Source of the DNA: Sphingomonas_R arantia
GTDB taxonomy: Bacteria; Pseudomonadota; Alphaproteobacteria; Sphingomonadales; Sphingomonadaceae
Direction: 5' to 3'
DNA length: 64,000 nt
Assembly (NCBI RefSeq): GCF_042682045.1
Contig: NZ_JBHUGS010000005.1
Location: forward strand, 519,458-583,457
Shown here: piece by piece, positions 1 to 7,699 of the stretch
Numbering within the stretch: the first letter of the stretch is position 1
Layout of the letters: every line of letters begins with the position of its first letter
The notes under the pieces: generated by a model
Database searches by the model: none
Told to the model about the DNA's origin: nothing
Seen by the model: only the letters and a program-made list of their open reading frames with translations
Position numbers and translations under genes: made by a program

Positions 1-1158
1 GGGCAGAGCCTGCGTACGTCGTCGCTCGCCCGCTGGGATGTGCTGGCCGCGATCATGATCCTGGTCCAGCTGTTCATGAATGCTCGGGGCCAGGATACCG
101 GCTTTGCGGTACGCGCCACGCTCAATGTCCTGATGAACCTCGGCCTGCCCTATCTGATCGTCAGCCGCGCCTGCCTGCGCGCGCGCGCACCCGACATGCT
201 GCTGTTGTCGCTCGTCGTCGCGGGCTGCGTGCTGGCGGTCATGGCGCCTGCGGAATCGGTTCATCACTGGCTGTTCTACGATTCGATGCCGGCGGCGGCG
301 AACGCCGATCCGGAACTGATCTCCGGCTATACCAAGCAGCGCGACGGGCTGCTCCGCGCGCACGTCACCTACGGCGAATCGACCGGCCTTTCGCTGCTGT
401 TCGGCCTGCTGATCGTCATGGTCTTCGCGCTGCGCGATCGGATCGGACCGCGCCGCATCACCGCCGGTCTCGCCTTGTTGCTGTCCGCCGGGCTGCTCTT
501 CACCTTCGCGCGGGTCGGCTACATCGTCGTCGCGCTCGGGCTGCCGGCGTGCGCGGCCTATGAACGGCGCTGGCGTCAGCTTGCCACGCTGCTGCTGGTC
601 CTGCCCGCGCTGATGGGCGTCCTGCTCGTGGCGGCGCGCTATCTCCCGGTGGTCGCCGCCTCGATCGGCATCAGCGACGATGCCGCCGGCTCCGTGGACT
701 ATCGCTCGCAACTGCTCACCGCCGGGCTGCAACTGATCCGCGAGAACTGGCTGACCGGCATCAGCATGAAAACGCTGCTGGAGAAGCTCGCCTTCCTCCA
801 GACGGGCGAACAGATCGTCGACCTGGTCAACCAGCCACTCGTCATCTTCATCCAGGCGGGCGTGTTCGGCGGGCTGCTCTATTTCGCGATGTTCGCGGCG
901 GTGCTGGCCGCATTGTTCGCCCGCGGTCCGCGGCTGGACGCCGATGCCCGCGCCGCCGGGGCCGCCTGCTTCGCCGGCCTCATCGGCATGATGGGCAGCC
1001 TGACGACCACCAGCTTCGGCCGGAACGAGATCACCTACATCGTGCTGCTCGCCGCGGGGGCCGGCGTCGCCGCGCGCCGTCGCCGCGCGCGGCCGGTGGC
1101 GTCAGCCGCCGCCGAACAGCAGGAAATACGCTTCGTTCCCGCCCATGCCCAGCAATAG
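1..1158 (+). CDS. O-antigen polymerase/ligase-like membrane protein (5' end cut by window)
   Basis: This is a multispanning membrane protein with many hydrophobic stretches across its visible 385 codons. It has a long periplasmic-type loop early in the protein, around the residues HHWLFYDSMPAAANADPE. This layout is typical of the Wzy/WaaL (O-antigen polymerase or ligase) superfamily, whose members join undecaprenyl-linked glycan units at the periplasmic face. The reading frame is open from base 1, with no stop before the first possible start (GTG at 40), so the true start probably lies left of the window. Its 3' end overlaps the end of the convergent flippase gene by 57 bases. The neighbouring flippase and glycosyltransferases support a polymerase role in exopolysaccharide or O-antigen synthesis. 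Polymerase cannot be told from ligase by sequence reading alone. Confidence 0.75.
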   Translation, partial: GQSLRTSSLARWDVLAAIMILVQLFMNARGQDTGFAVRATLNVLMNLGLPYLIVSRACLRARAPDMLLLSLVVAGCVLAVMAPAESVHHWLFYDSMPAAANADPELISGYTKQRDGLLRAHVTYGESTGLSLLFGLLIVMVFALRDRIGPRRITAGLALLLSAGLLFTFARVGYIVVALGLPACAAYERRWRQLATLLLVLPALMGVLLVAARYLPVVAASIGISDDAAGSVDYRSQLLTAGLQLIRENWLTGISMKTLLEKLAFLQTGEQIVDLVNQPLVIFIQAGVFGGLLYFAMFAAVLAALFARGPRLDADARAAGAACFAGLIGMMGSLTTTSFGRNEITYIVLLAAGAGVAARRRRARPVASAAAEQQEIRFVPAHAQQ

Positions 1159-2451
1159 TCCGACACCGAGCGCCGCCAGCATGAGCAGTTCCTCGCCGAT
1201 CCGGAACACCCCGATCCGGCCGAGCTCGTACCAGCAGTACAGCATGACCGGGATCTCGATCAGCCCCACCGCGGCGACCAGCCCGATCGGCCCGGCGATC
1301 AGGAACCCGGCCGTCCCCATCGCCAGCAGCCAGCCCAGCCGGACGAGGTTCGCGATCAGCAACGTCCGCACCCGCCCCGCGACGATCAGCACCTCGCGCG
1401 CGGCATAGTTGTTGAGCGCGAAGGCCGGCGCGATCGACAGGATCTGCATGTACCGCGCCGCATCGGCATAACGCGGATCGTAGAGCAGGTGGATCACCGC
1501 CGGCGCCATGGCGATGAACCCGCCCATCGCGACCAGATACAGCAGCATCACCCAGCGCCGCCCGGCATAATAGACCGCGGCCAGCGCATCACTCCCCCGC
1601 CGCAGCGCATCGGCATAGGCCGGCAGCAGGACGCGGTTTGGATAAAGCTGCGTAAAAGCGGACGGCGCACCGGACAGGTTCGACGCCAGCACATACAGCC
1701 CGAACACCCCGAACGGGACCAGCCGGGACAGCGCGAACTTATCGAAATTCGACAGCAGCACCTGGATCGTGTGCGCCCCCGCGACGGTCCGCCCGAACCG
1801 CCACAGCGCGGTCACCTCCGCCCGGTCATAGCCGAACCGCCGCCGCGATCCGGGGAACAGGACGTAGCTCAGCACGGATCGCAGCGCCGTACCGATCAAC
1901 CCGCCGATCACGATCGCCCAGTAATTGTGTAGCAACAGCGCGAGCAGGATGCCGATCACCGTCTGCGACACCGCGGTCACGATATCGAGCAGGCTCAGCA
2001 TCGCCAGCCGCTGCCGCCGGATGGCAGACAACGGCGCCAGCGAGGACATCCCCTCGATCACGAACTGGAATGCGGTGACGACGATCACCGCCTGCATCGC
2101 CGGCTTGTCGAGCAGCCCGGCGATCGGCCCGGCCAACACGAGCAGGATTAGCGTCAGCAGCGCCGACCGGATCAGCCGCACCGTCCAGACGATGTCGAGC
2201 AGCCGCGGCTCGTCCCCGCGCGGGTGCTGGACGATATAGACGCCGAACCCGAAGTCGGAGATCATCCCCATCACGACCAGGATCGCCGCGGTGATCCCCG
2301 CCACGCCGAAATCAGCGGGCGACAGCGCGCGCGTCAGGATGATCGTGCTCAGGATACGCAGTGCGTTGGCGGCCACGATCGTGCCCGCGACCATGCTGGT
2401 GCCGCTGGTCAGCGCGGTCCGCCACGTCGGCGGGAACGCGGCACTAGCCAT
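1102..2451 (-). CDS. Oligosaccharide flippase (Wzx-type, MOP superfamily)
   Basis: The 449-residue protein consists almost entirely of hydrophobic helices, about 12 of them. Its N-terminal pattern (TRALSPADFGVAGI) is typical of lipopolysaccharide/exopolysaccharide flippases of the MOP exporter superfamily. Such proteins move undecaprenyl-diphosphate-linked repeat units from the cytoplasmic to the periplasmic face of the inner membrane. It is the third gene of a leftward operon: the GT4 gene upstream stops 30 bases before its ATG. The last 57 bases overlap the convergent polymerase gene. Flippase plus polymerase plus sugar-phosphate transferase (20.5-22.0 kb) makes a Wzx/Wzy-dependent pathway likely. 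The glycan carried is unknown. Confidence 0.85.
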   Translation of the reverse strand: MASAAFPPTWRTALTSGTSMVAGTIVAANALRILSTIILTRALSPADFGVAGITAAILVVMGMISDFGFGVYIVQHPRGDEPRLLDIVWTVRLIRSALLTLILLVLAGPIAGLLDKPAMQAVIVVTAFQFVIEGMSSLAPLSAIRRQRLAMLSLLDIVTAVSQTVIGILLALLLHNYWAIVIGGLIGTALRSVLSYVLFPGSRRRFGYDRAEVTALWRFGRTVAGAHTIQVLLSNFDKFALSRLVPFGVFGLYVLASNLSGAPSAFTQLYPNRVLLPAYADALRRGSDALAAVYYAGRRWVMLLYLVAMGGFIAMAPAVIHLLYDPRYADAARYMQILSIAPAFALNNYAAREVLIVAGRVRTLLIANLVRLGWLLAMGTAGFLIAGPIGLVAAVGLIEIPVMLYCWYELGRIGVFRIGEELLMLAALGVGLLLGMGGNEAYFLLFGGG

Positions 2452-2481
2452 GTCGGGACGGCGCCCCCCGCCTGCCCCCGC

Positions 2482-3630
2482 TCACGCCGCGGCCGGCGTC
2501 AGGAGTTCCAGATACCGGTCGGCCGCATGCGCCGTCGTGAACTGCCCCAGCCAGCCGTCGGCAGGCGGAGCCGCGGGCGCGCGTTCCGACAGCACGCGCA
2601 GCATCTCGGTCGCCAGCCGGTCGCTGTCGCCGACCGGGATCAGTGTCCCGTACCGCCCACCGGCCAGCGCCTCGGCCGGGCCGGACGGGCAATCGGTGGC
2701 GATCACCGGCGTGCCGACCGCCATCGCTTCGATCACCACATTGGCCAGGCTCTCGAAATCGGACGACAGCACCAGCAGCGCGGCCTTCGCCACATAGGCA
2801 TGCGGATTCGGCGCGAAGCCCGGCATGGCGACATCCTCGTCCAACCCCAGCGTGCGGACCAACGTCTCCAGCATCTCCCGCTCCTGCCCGTCCCCCAGGA
2901 TCAGCAGCTTCACGGTCCGCGTCGCGCGCACCTGTGCAAACGCGCGGATCAGCATCGCGAAGTTCTTTTGCGGTTCCAGCCGCCCGACCGCGATCACTAC
3001 CGGCACGTCCGATGCGGTGAACCACGGATGGTCGACCGCCTCGCGCGATTGCGCGATCAGCGCATCGCTCACGATCGGGTTGTAGATGCATTCGATCGAT
3101 CCCGGATCGATGCGCAGCACGTCGGCCAGGTCGTTCGCCGTCCCGCGGCTGACCGCTACGATCGAATCGGCGTGCGGGTACAGGTAGTGCGCCAGCGGGA
3201 AGAACCAGTAGCGCGCCTGCCACGGCCGCGGCGCGGCGCGATCGACCGACGGAAAACAATGTTCGGTCAGCATCAGCCGCAACGGGATTCCCGCCAGCCG
3301 CCGCGCCACCACGGCATACAGGTTGGGAAAGCCGAAGCTGGTACACATCATCGCGCGCGGCCGCCGTTCGCGCAGGAACCGGACCAGCTTCACCATCCGC
3401 GTCACCGGGTCGCGCGCATCCAGCACGCGGTACGCGATGCCGGGCGGGATCAGTGTGCGGAACGGCGAATAAGGATTGTCCAGGTCGACCAGGATCAACG
3501 GCACCAGCCCGCGCGCCTGGAATTCCTCCGCCAGGTTGAACACGACCCGGTCGACCCCGCCATTGTGCAGCTGCCGCGTATAGAAGACGATATCGATGCG
3601 ACCCGGCGGGCCAAGCTCATCATCGGTCAT
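2482..3630 (-). CDS. Glycosyltransferase family 4 (GT-B fold)
   Basis: This 382-residue protein has the two Rossmann-like halves of a GT4 enzyme. The N-terminal acceptor half contains the glycine-rich loop LHNGGVDRVVFNLAEE. The C-terminal donor half contains VGRLEPQKNF and the EX7E signature in FESLANVVIEAM. It would transfer a nucleotide-activated sugar to a lipid-linked oligosaccharide at the cytoplasmic membrane. A longer frame runs upstream to 3939, but that part only shadows the end of the preceding glycosyltransferase. The ATG at 3630 was chosen because GGAG stands 8 bases before it and because the N-terminus then fits the family. It begins 13 bases after the upstream GT4 gene ends, so the two are probably co-transcribed. 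Donor and acceptor sugars are not evident. Confidence 0.88.
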   Translation of the reverse strand: MTDDELGPPGRIDIVFYTRQLHNGGVDRVVFNLAEEFQARGLVPLILVDLDNPYSPFRTLIPPGIAYRVLDARDPVTRMVKLVRFLRERRPRAMMCTSFGFPNLYAVVARRLAGIPLRLMLTEHCFPSVDRAAPRPWQARYWFFPLAHYLYPHADSIVAVSRGTANDLADVLRIDPGSIECIYNPIVSDALIAQSREAVDHPWFTASDVPVVIAVGRLEPQKNFAMLIRAFAQVRATRTVKLLILGDGQEREMLETLVRTLGLDEDVAMPGFAPNPHAYVAKAALLVLSSDFESLANVVIEAMAVGTPVIATDCPSGPAEALAGGRYGTLIPVGDSDRLATEMLRVLSERAPAAPPADGWLGQFTTAHAADRYLELLTPAAA

Positions 3631-3643
3631 GCTGCCACTCCGG

Positions 3644-4999
3644 TCATGCGGGAACGGGGACGGCGGTCGCCGCCTGCGGTGTCTCGATCGCTGGCCGCTG
3701 CTCGGCGATCGTCGCGGACAGGATGGCGAGCACCCGCCGCGCCTGTTCGTCCCAGCCCAGCCCGGCCTCTTCCAGATGCCAGCGGGCCGCCGCACCCAGC
3801 CGACGGCGCAGCGGCGCGTCGTCGGCCAGCGCCCGCATCGCTGCCGCCAGCCCCTCGACCAATGCATCCTCCGACGCCGGATCGATGAGCAGCGCGCAGT
3901 CCGGGCCGGCATATTGCGCGGCACCCGCCCAATCGACACCGATTACGGGCAGGCCGGTGGCCATCGCCTCCATCATCGCCATCCCGCCGCATTCGCGCAG
4001 CGACGGCGTCACGAACACGTCGGTCCGGGTCAGCAGATCGACATAGGCCTCGATCGGCAACCGCCCATGCAGCACGACCTGCGCCTCCAGCCCTTCCAGC
4101 CGGACCAGCGCGGCGATCGTGTCGAACAACTCCCCGTCGCCGACCAGATCGAGCCGCACGCGCCGCCGCGCTTGCCCGTCGCCTGCACCGTCCCGCGCCA
4201 GCAATGCAAAAGCGCGCACCAGATAGCCGATCCCCTTCCAGTCGACGAAGCGGCCGCAGAAGATGAACGACACGACCCCGTCGGGATCGTCCGGCAACGG
4301 CGCCCGCTCTTGCCACCGGCGCAGGTCGACCGCGCTTTCCATCTGCATGTAAACGCGCCCACTCGTCCGCGCTGGCAGGGCGGCGCGTGTTCGCTCGTTC
4401 GCGACGATCAGCGCGGCGGCGCGGCGCTTGCCGGGAATCAGCCCGTGCAAAACCGCGGACCCCGCCCGCGCCGCCCGGATCATCAGCGTCACGACCGGCC
4501 CGTCCAGCGTGCGGAACGCGGGCGGCAACGCCATCCCGCCGCTCATCGGGCCGATCACCACCGGCCGCCCCAGCCCGAACAGCGCGCTGACCGCCTTCGC
4601 CGCGATCGGCGTCGGCTGGAACACCACGTCCACTCGCTGCTCCGCGATCAACGCCCTCGCCATGCGCCGCACCCGGAACTGCGTCAGGATCTGGATCAGC
4701 TGGTTGACGATCAGGTCCTGCACCCGGTGCGGCAGGAACCGTTCGAACGCGAACAGCCGGCGCTGCAACCACCCGTCCGCCACGAACCGCACCCGCGCGA
4801 AGATCACCGGCGGCAGGTCGCGCCGCAGATCCTCGCGCACCCGCTCATGGCAGATGACCTGCACCTCGTGCCCCGCCGCCAGGAACTCGGTCAGATAATG
4901 ATAGGGCAGGATCGTCTCGCCGCTCAGCCGCAACGAGATGTTCTCCGCGACGAGCAGGATGTGCATCGGCCGGTCGGGCTCGATCGACTCCATCTGCAT
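3644..4999 (-). CDS. Glycosyltransferase family 4 (GT-B fold)
   Basis: This is a 451-residue GT4-type protein. The N-terminus MHILLVAENISLRLSGE is a typical first beta strand and loop, and GRFVDWKGIGYLV marks the start of the donor-binding half. The EX7E motif lies in RECGGMAMMEAM. The ATG at 4999 is preferred over the upstream start at 5107 because AAGGA lies 7 bases before it and the extra 36 upstream residues look non-coding. It is the first gene of a leftward operon of two GT4 enzymes and a flippase. It diverges from the GT2 gene at 5200, with a 200-base promoter region between them. The enzyme is expected to act at the cytoplasmic face of the membrane on a polyprenyl-linked acceptor. Its sugar specificity is unknown. 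Confidence 0.88.
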   Translation of the reverse strand: MQMESIEPDRPMHILLVAENISLRLSGETILPYHYLTEFLAAGHEVQVICHERVREDLRRDLPPVIFARVRFVADGWLQRRLFAFERFLPHRVQDLIVNQLIQILTQFRVRRMARALIAEQRVDVVFQPTPIAAKAVSALFGLGRPVVIGPMSGGMALPPAFRTLDGPVVTLMIRAARAGSAVLHGLIPGKRRAAALIVANERTRAALPARTSGRVYMQMESAVDLRRWQERAPLPDDPDGVVSFIFCGRFVDWKGIGYLVRAFALLARDGAGDGQARRRVRLDLVGDGELFDTIAALVRLEGLEAQVVLHGRLPIEAYVDLLTRTDVFVTPSLRECGGMAMMEAMATGLPVIGVDWAGAAQYAGPDCALLIDPASEDALVEGLAAAMRALADDAPLRRRLGAAARWHLEEAGLGWDEQARRVLAILSATIAEQRPAIETPQAATAVPVPA

Positions 5000-5185
5000 C
5001 CCGCCGTCCTTTTCCTGGTCGTGTCCGCCGTTCGATACCCGCGCCGCCGAACGCTCCGCCAGTTGCGACCAACCTGTGCCGTCGTCCCCCCGCCGGGAAA
5101 TCCCCACGGGATACGTCGTGGGGCGGCGCCGGTATTCTTCCGTACCGCCCGCTCCGCGATGCTGCCCGGACGCAGGAGTGGCCCC

Positions 5186-5239
5186 ATGAACCGACCCCCA
5201 TGCCGATCAAGACCGCCTCGGTCGGGACGTCCGTCTTGA
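5186..5239 (+). other. Possible 17-codon leader ORF overlapping the GT2 start
   Basis: An ATG at 5186 is preceded by AGGAG at the ideal spacing of 7 bases and opens a 17-codon frame rich in Arg, Pro and Ser that ends at 5239. The frame differs from that of the glycosyltransferase starting at 5200, whose own ATG lacks a well-placed Shine-Dalgarno sequence. It may be a coupling leader peptide or a chance ORF. Confidence 0.3.
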
Positions 5240-6405
5240 CCGCGCTGGCCTGGCTGCTGGCCGGCATCGCCGCCTGGCCGATGACCGTGGTGATCGTCGA
5301 ATGCCTCGCGGGCCTGCGTGACCCCGCCGGCACATTTCCCGACGCCGCCAGCGATCCGCCGCCGTTCGTCGTGCTCGTCCCGGCGCATGACGAAGCGGCC
5401 GGCATCGGTCCGGTCCTGACCGCGATCCATGCCGAACTCCGGCCCTGCGACCGGGTCCTGGTCGTCGCCGACAACTGCACGGACGCCACCGCGACAATCG
5501 CGCGCGCGGCCGGCGCGGACGTCGTCGAACGCACCGCGCCGGGCCTGCGGGGCAAGGCCTACGCCCTCGCATTCGGGCGCGACCGAATCGCCGCCGATCC
5601 GCCGGCGATCGTCCTGCTGGTCGACGCCGATTGCCGGCCTTTGCCCGGGGCGCTGCGCCGGCTGGCGGCCAGCGCCGCGCGGCACGACGCCGCGGTGCAG
5701 GGGCGCTACCTGCTCGATCCGCCGGCGACGGCCGGTGCCGCCGTCCGGATCTCCGCCTTCGCGTTCATGGTCCGCAACATGGTGCGCCAGCGCGGGCTCG
5801 ACCGGATCGCCGGCACGGCACAGCTCCAGGGATCGGGCATGGCGATGCCGTGGCGGATCTTCTCCACCGCCCCGCTCGCCACCGCCTCGCTGGTCGAGGA
5901 TATGAAGCTCGGGCTCGACCTCGCGCTGTCGGGCGAGACGGTGCGCTTCGCGGACGACGCGCGGTTCCTGGCCGCCACCGCGTCGCTCACCGCGACCGCG
6001 ACGCAGCGCACCCGGTGGGAACAGGGCATGCTGGCCACCGCCACAGCCTACCTGCCCCGCCTGATCGCCGCCGGCCTCGCACGACGGCCCGCTTTGCTGT
6101 TGATCGCCGCGGACCTCAGCGTGCCGCCGCTCGCCCTGCTCGCCGCGCTCGTCGGCGCGACGCTGCTCGTCCTGGGGCTAGTGGGCGTGATCGGCAGTTC
6201 GGCGGCACCCTTCCTCTTCCTGCTTACGGTCGGTTGCCTGTTCGCGGGCGTGCTCGCGCTCGTCTGGTCGCGGTTCGGCCGCGCCGTCCTGCCCCCGCGC
6301 ATGATCGCGGACCTGCTCGGCTACGTCGCCTGGAAACAGCCGATCTACCTCCGCCTGCTCCGCCGTCGCGAGCACAGCTGGATCCGCACGAGTCGCGAGC
6401 CATGA
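5200..6405 (+). CDS. Membrane-anchored glycosyltransferase family 2
   Basis: The 401-residue protein has an N-terminal membrane helix (about residues 9-35), a GT-A catalytic domain and two to three C-terminal membrane helices (about 295-365). Visible catalytic elements are the nucleotide-binding segment VVADNCTDAT, the metal-binding DAD in LLVDADCRP, the acceptor-side ED in LVEDMKLGLDL, and QRTRW, which matches the Q/RxxRW motif of processive-type GT2 enzymes. It would build glycan at the inner-membrane cytoplasmic face. The start is the ATG at 5200; the strong ribosome-binding site upstream is better placed for an out-of-frame ATG at 5186. The stop codon overlaps the next GT2 gene by four bases (ATGA), so the two are probably translationally coupled. 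Confidence 0.85.
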   Translation: MPIKTASVGTSVLTALAWLLAGIAAWPMTVVIVECLAGLRDPAGTFPDAASDPPPFVVLVPAHDEAAGIGPVLTAIHAELRPCDRVLVVADNCTDATATIARAAGADVVERTAPGLRGKAYALAFGRDRIAADPPAIVLLVDADCRPLPGALRRLAASAARHDAAVQGRYLLDPPATAGAAVRISAFAFMVRNMVRQRGLDRIAGTAQLQGSGMAMPWRIFSTAPLATASLVEDMKLGLDLALSGETVRFADDARFLAATASLTATATQRTRWEQGMLATATAYLPRLIAAGLARRPALLLIAADLSVPPLALLAALVGATLLVLGLVGVIGSSAAPFLFLLTVGCLFAGVLALVWSRFGRAVLPPRMIADLLGYVAWKQPIYLRLLRRREHSWIRTSREP

Positions 6406-7313
6406 ACCGAACCCAGCCGCCCAATCCGCCCGTGATCGGCGCCGTCGTCATCGGCCGCAACGAAGCAGCGCGGCTCGGCCGCGCGCTGGCCAGCGTGCGG
6501 GACCAGATCGCCACGATAGTCTATGTCGATTCGGGATCGCAGGACGCCAGCCGGGAAATCGCGGCGTCGCTCGGCGTCGATGTCGTCCGGTTGCCGATCG
6601 GCTCGGGCTTCACCGCCGCCCGCGCGCGCAATGCCGGGTTCGCCCGCCTGCGGATCCTCCTCCCCGCCGTCGACCTCGTTCAGTTCGTCGACGGAGACTG
6701 CGACCTCGAACCCGGCTGGGTCGCCGCCGCCACCGCGTTCCTGCGCGCCGTGCCCGACGCCGCGGTCGTCTGCGGCCGGCGGCGCGAACGCTTCCCGGAT
6801 GCCAGCCGTTACAACCGGCTGTGCGACCATGAATGGGACACGCGGATCGGCCGGACCGAAAGCTGTGGCGGCGATGCGCTGTTCCGCGCACACGCCTTTG
6901 CCGCCGTCGACGGCTTCTGCGACACGCTGATCGCGGGCGAGGAACCCGAACTCTGCCACCGCCTGTCGCGCGCCGGCTGGACGATCCACCGCATCGATCA
7001 CGCCATGACGCGGCACGATGCGGCGATGACCCGGTTCGGCCAGTGGTGGCAGCGCAATCGGCGCAGCGGCTATGCCCATGCGCAGGCGCTGACGATGCGC
7101 GACGGGCTCGACACCCGGCTGCTGCGGATCGTGGCGAGCAACATCTTCTGGTCCACCCCGGTCGGCTGGCCGCTCTGGCCGCTGCTGTGGCTGCGCCTGC
7201 TCGTCCGGCGCGGCGCGCTGTATGCGACCTACACGACCATCGGAAAACTGCCGCATCTCCATGGACAGATCGACTATTGGTCCCGACAAAGGCGGCTTAT
7301 CGAATATAAATGA
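6402..7313 (+). CDS. Glycosyltransferase family 2 (GT-A)
   Basis: This is a 303-residue GT2 enzyme. Family features are VVIGRNEAARLGRAL at the N-terminus, YVDSGSQDAS for nucleotide binding, the metal-binding DGD in QFVDGDCDLEPGW, and the acceptor-site GEEPELCHRLSRAGW. A hydrophobic, Trp-rich C-terminal stretch (WPLWPLLWLRLL) suggests membrane association. The ATG at 6402 overlaps the upstream GT2 stop in ATGA, which decides the start over a much longer upstream frame that merely shadows that gene. It is the last gene before a 131-base gap that leads into the small exported protein and the NRPS/PKS genes. It could belong either to polysaccharide assembly or to decoration of the assembly-line product. 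Confidence 0.87.
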   Translation: MNRTQPPNPPVIGAVVIGRNEAARLGRALASVRDQIATIVYVDSGSQDASREIAASLGVDVVRLPIGSGFTAARARNAGFARLRILLPAVDLVQFVDGDCDLEPGWVAAATAFLRAVPDAAVVCGRRRERFPDASRYNRLCDHEWDTRIGRTESCGGDALFRAHAFAAVDGFCDTLIAGEEPELCHRLSRAGWTIHRIDHAMTRHDAAMTRFGQWWQRNRRSGYAHAQALTMRDGLDTRLLRIVASNIFWSTPVGWPLWPLLWLRLLVRRGALYATYTTIGKLPHLHGQIDYWSRQRRLIEYK

Positions 7314-7444
7314 TGGCGCAAGCATGAATGGGCGGATGGTAGAATCCACCACATAATCGACCAACTTGGCGATCTTTGCGGATCGTCCTACCAGACTACA
7401 TCGATCGTTCGTCAGGATCGATACCGAATACGGGGGGAATGATG

Positions 7445-7699
7445 ATGCGATACTGGTGGGTCACGTCCGTGCCCGTCGCCTGCACGCTGTTGCTCGCGAC
7501 GCCCGCACCGGCCCGCACCTGCGCCGCCGCCACGCCGGCCTCGCCCGCTATGGCCTGCCGCGCGGATCGCGATCGCGACTCCCGTGACGCCCCTGACGCC
7601 GCCGTGACCTGGGGTACCGCGCTGGCCCTCCTCTGTAGTGCCAGCATCGCCGGGGGCCAGGCCGCGCGCCGCCGGTCGGCCCGGGCGGTCCTGTCATGA
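7445..7699 (+). CDS. Small exported protein coupled to the NRPS gene
   Basis: This 84-residue ORF is not assigned to any known family. It starts with a classic Sec-type leader (RYWW, then a hydrophobic core ending at TPAPA) and has two cysteines soon after the likely cleavage site. It ends with a second hydrophobic stretch (WGTALALLCSASIAGG) followed by the basic tail ARRRSAR. A hydrophobic helix plus arginines at the C-terminus resembles sorting tails such as PEP-CTERM, but no PEP-type motif is present and no exosortase is seen in the window. Three ATGs lie in a row (7439, 7442, 7445); the third is 7 bases from GGGGGGA and is preferred. Its stop overlaps the NRPS start (ATGA), which argues that it is a real gene of the same operon. 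Confidence 0.55.
   Translation: MRYWWVTSVPVACTLLLATPAPARTCAAATPASPAMACRADRDRDSRDAPDAAVTWGTALALLCSASIAGGQAARRRSARAVLS

Noticed and set aside
7376..7444. Longer start for the small exported protein at 7376
   Set aside because: The extra 23 residues would place a hydrophilic stretch before the signal peptide, and the ribosome-binding site fits the ATG at 7445.
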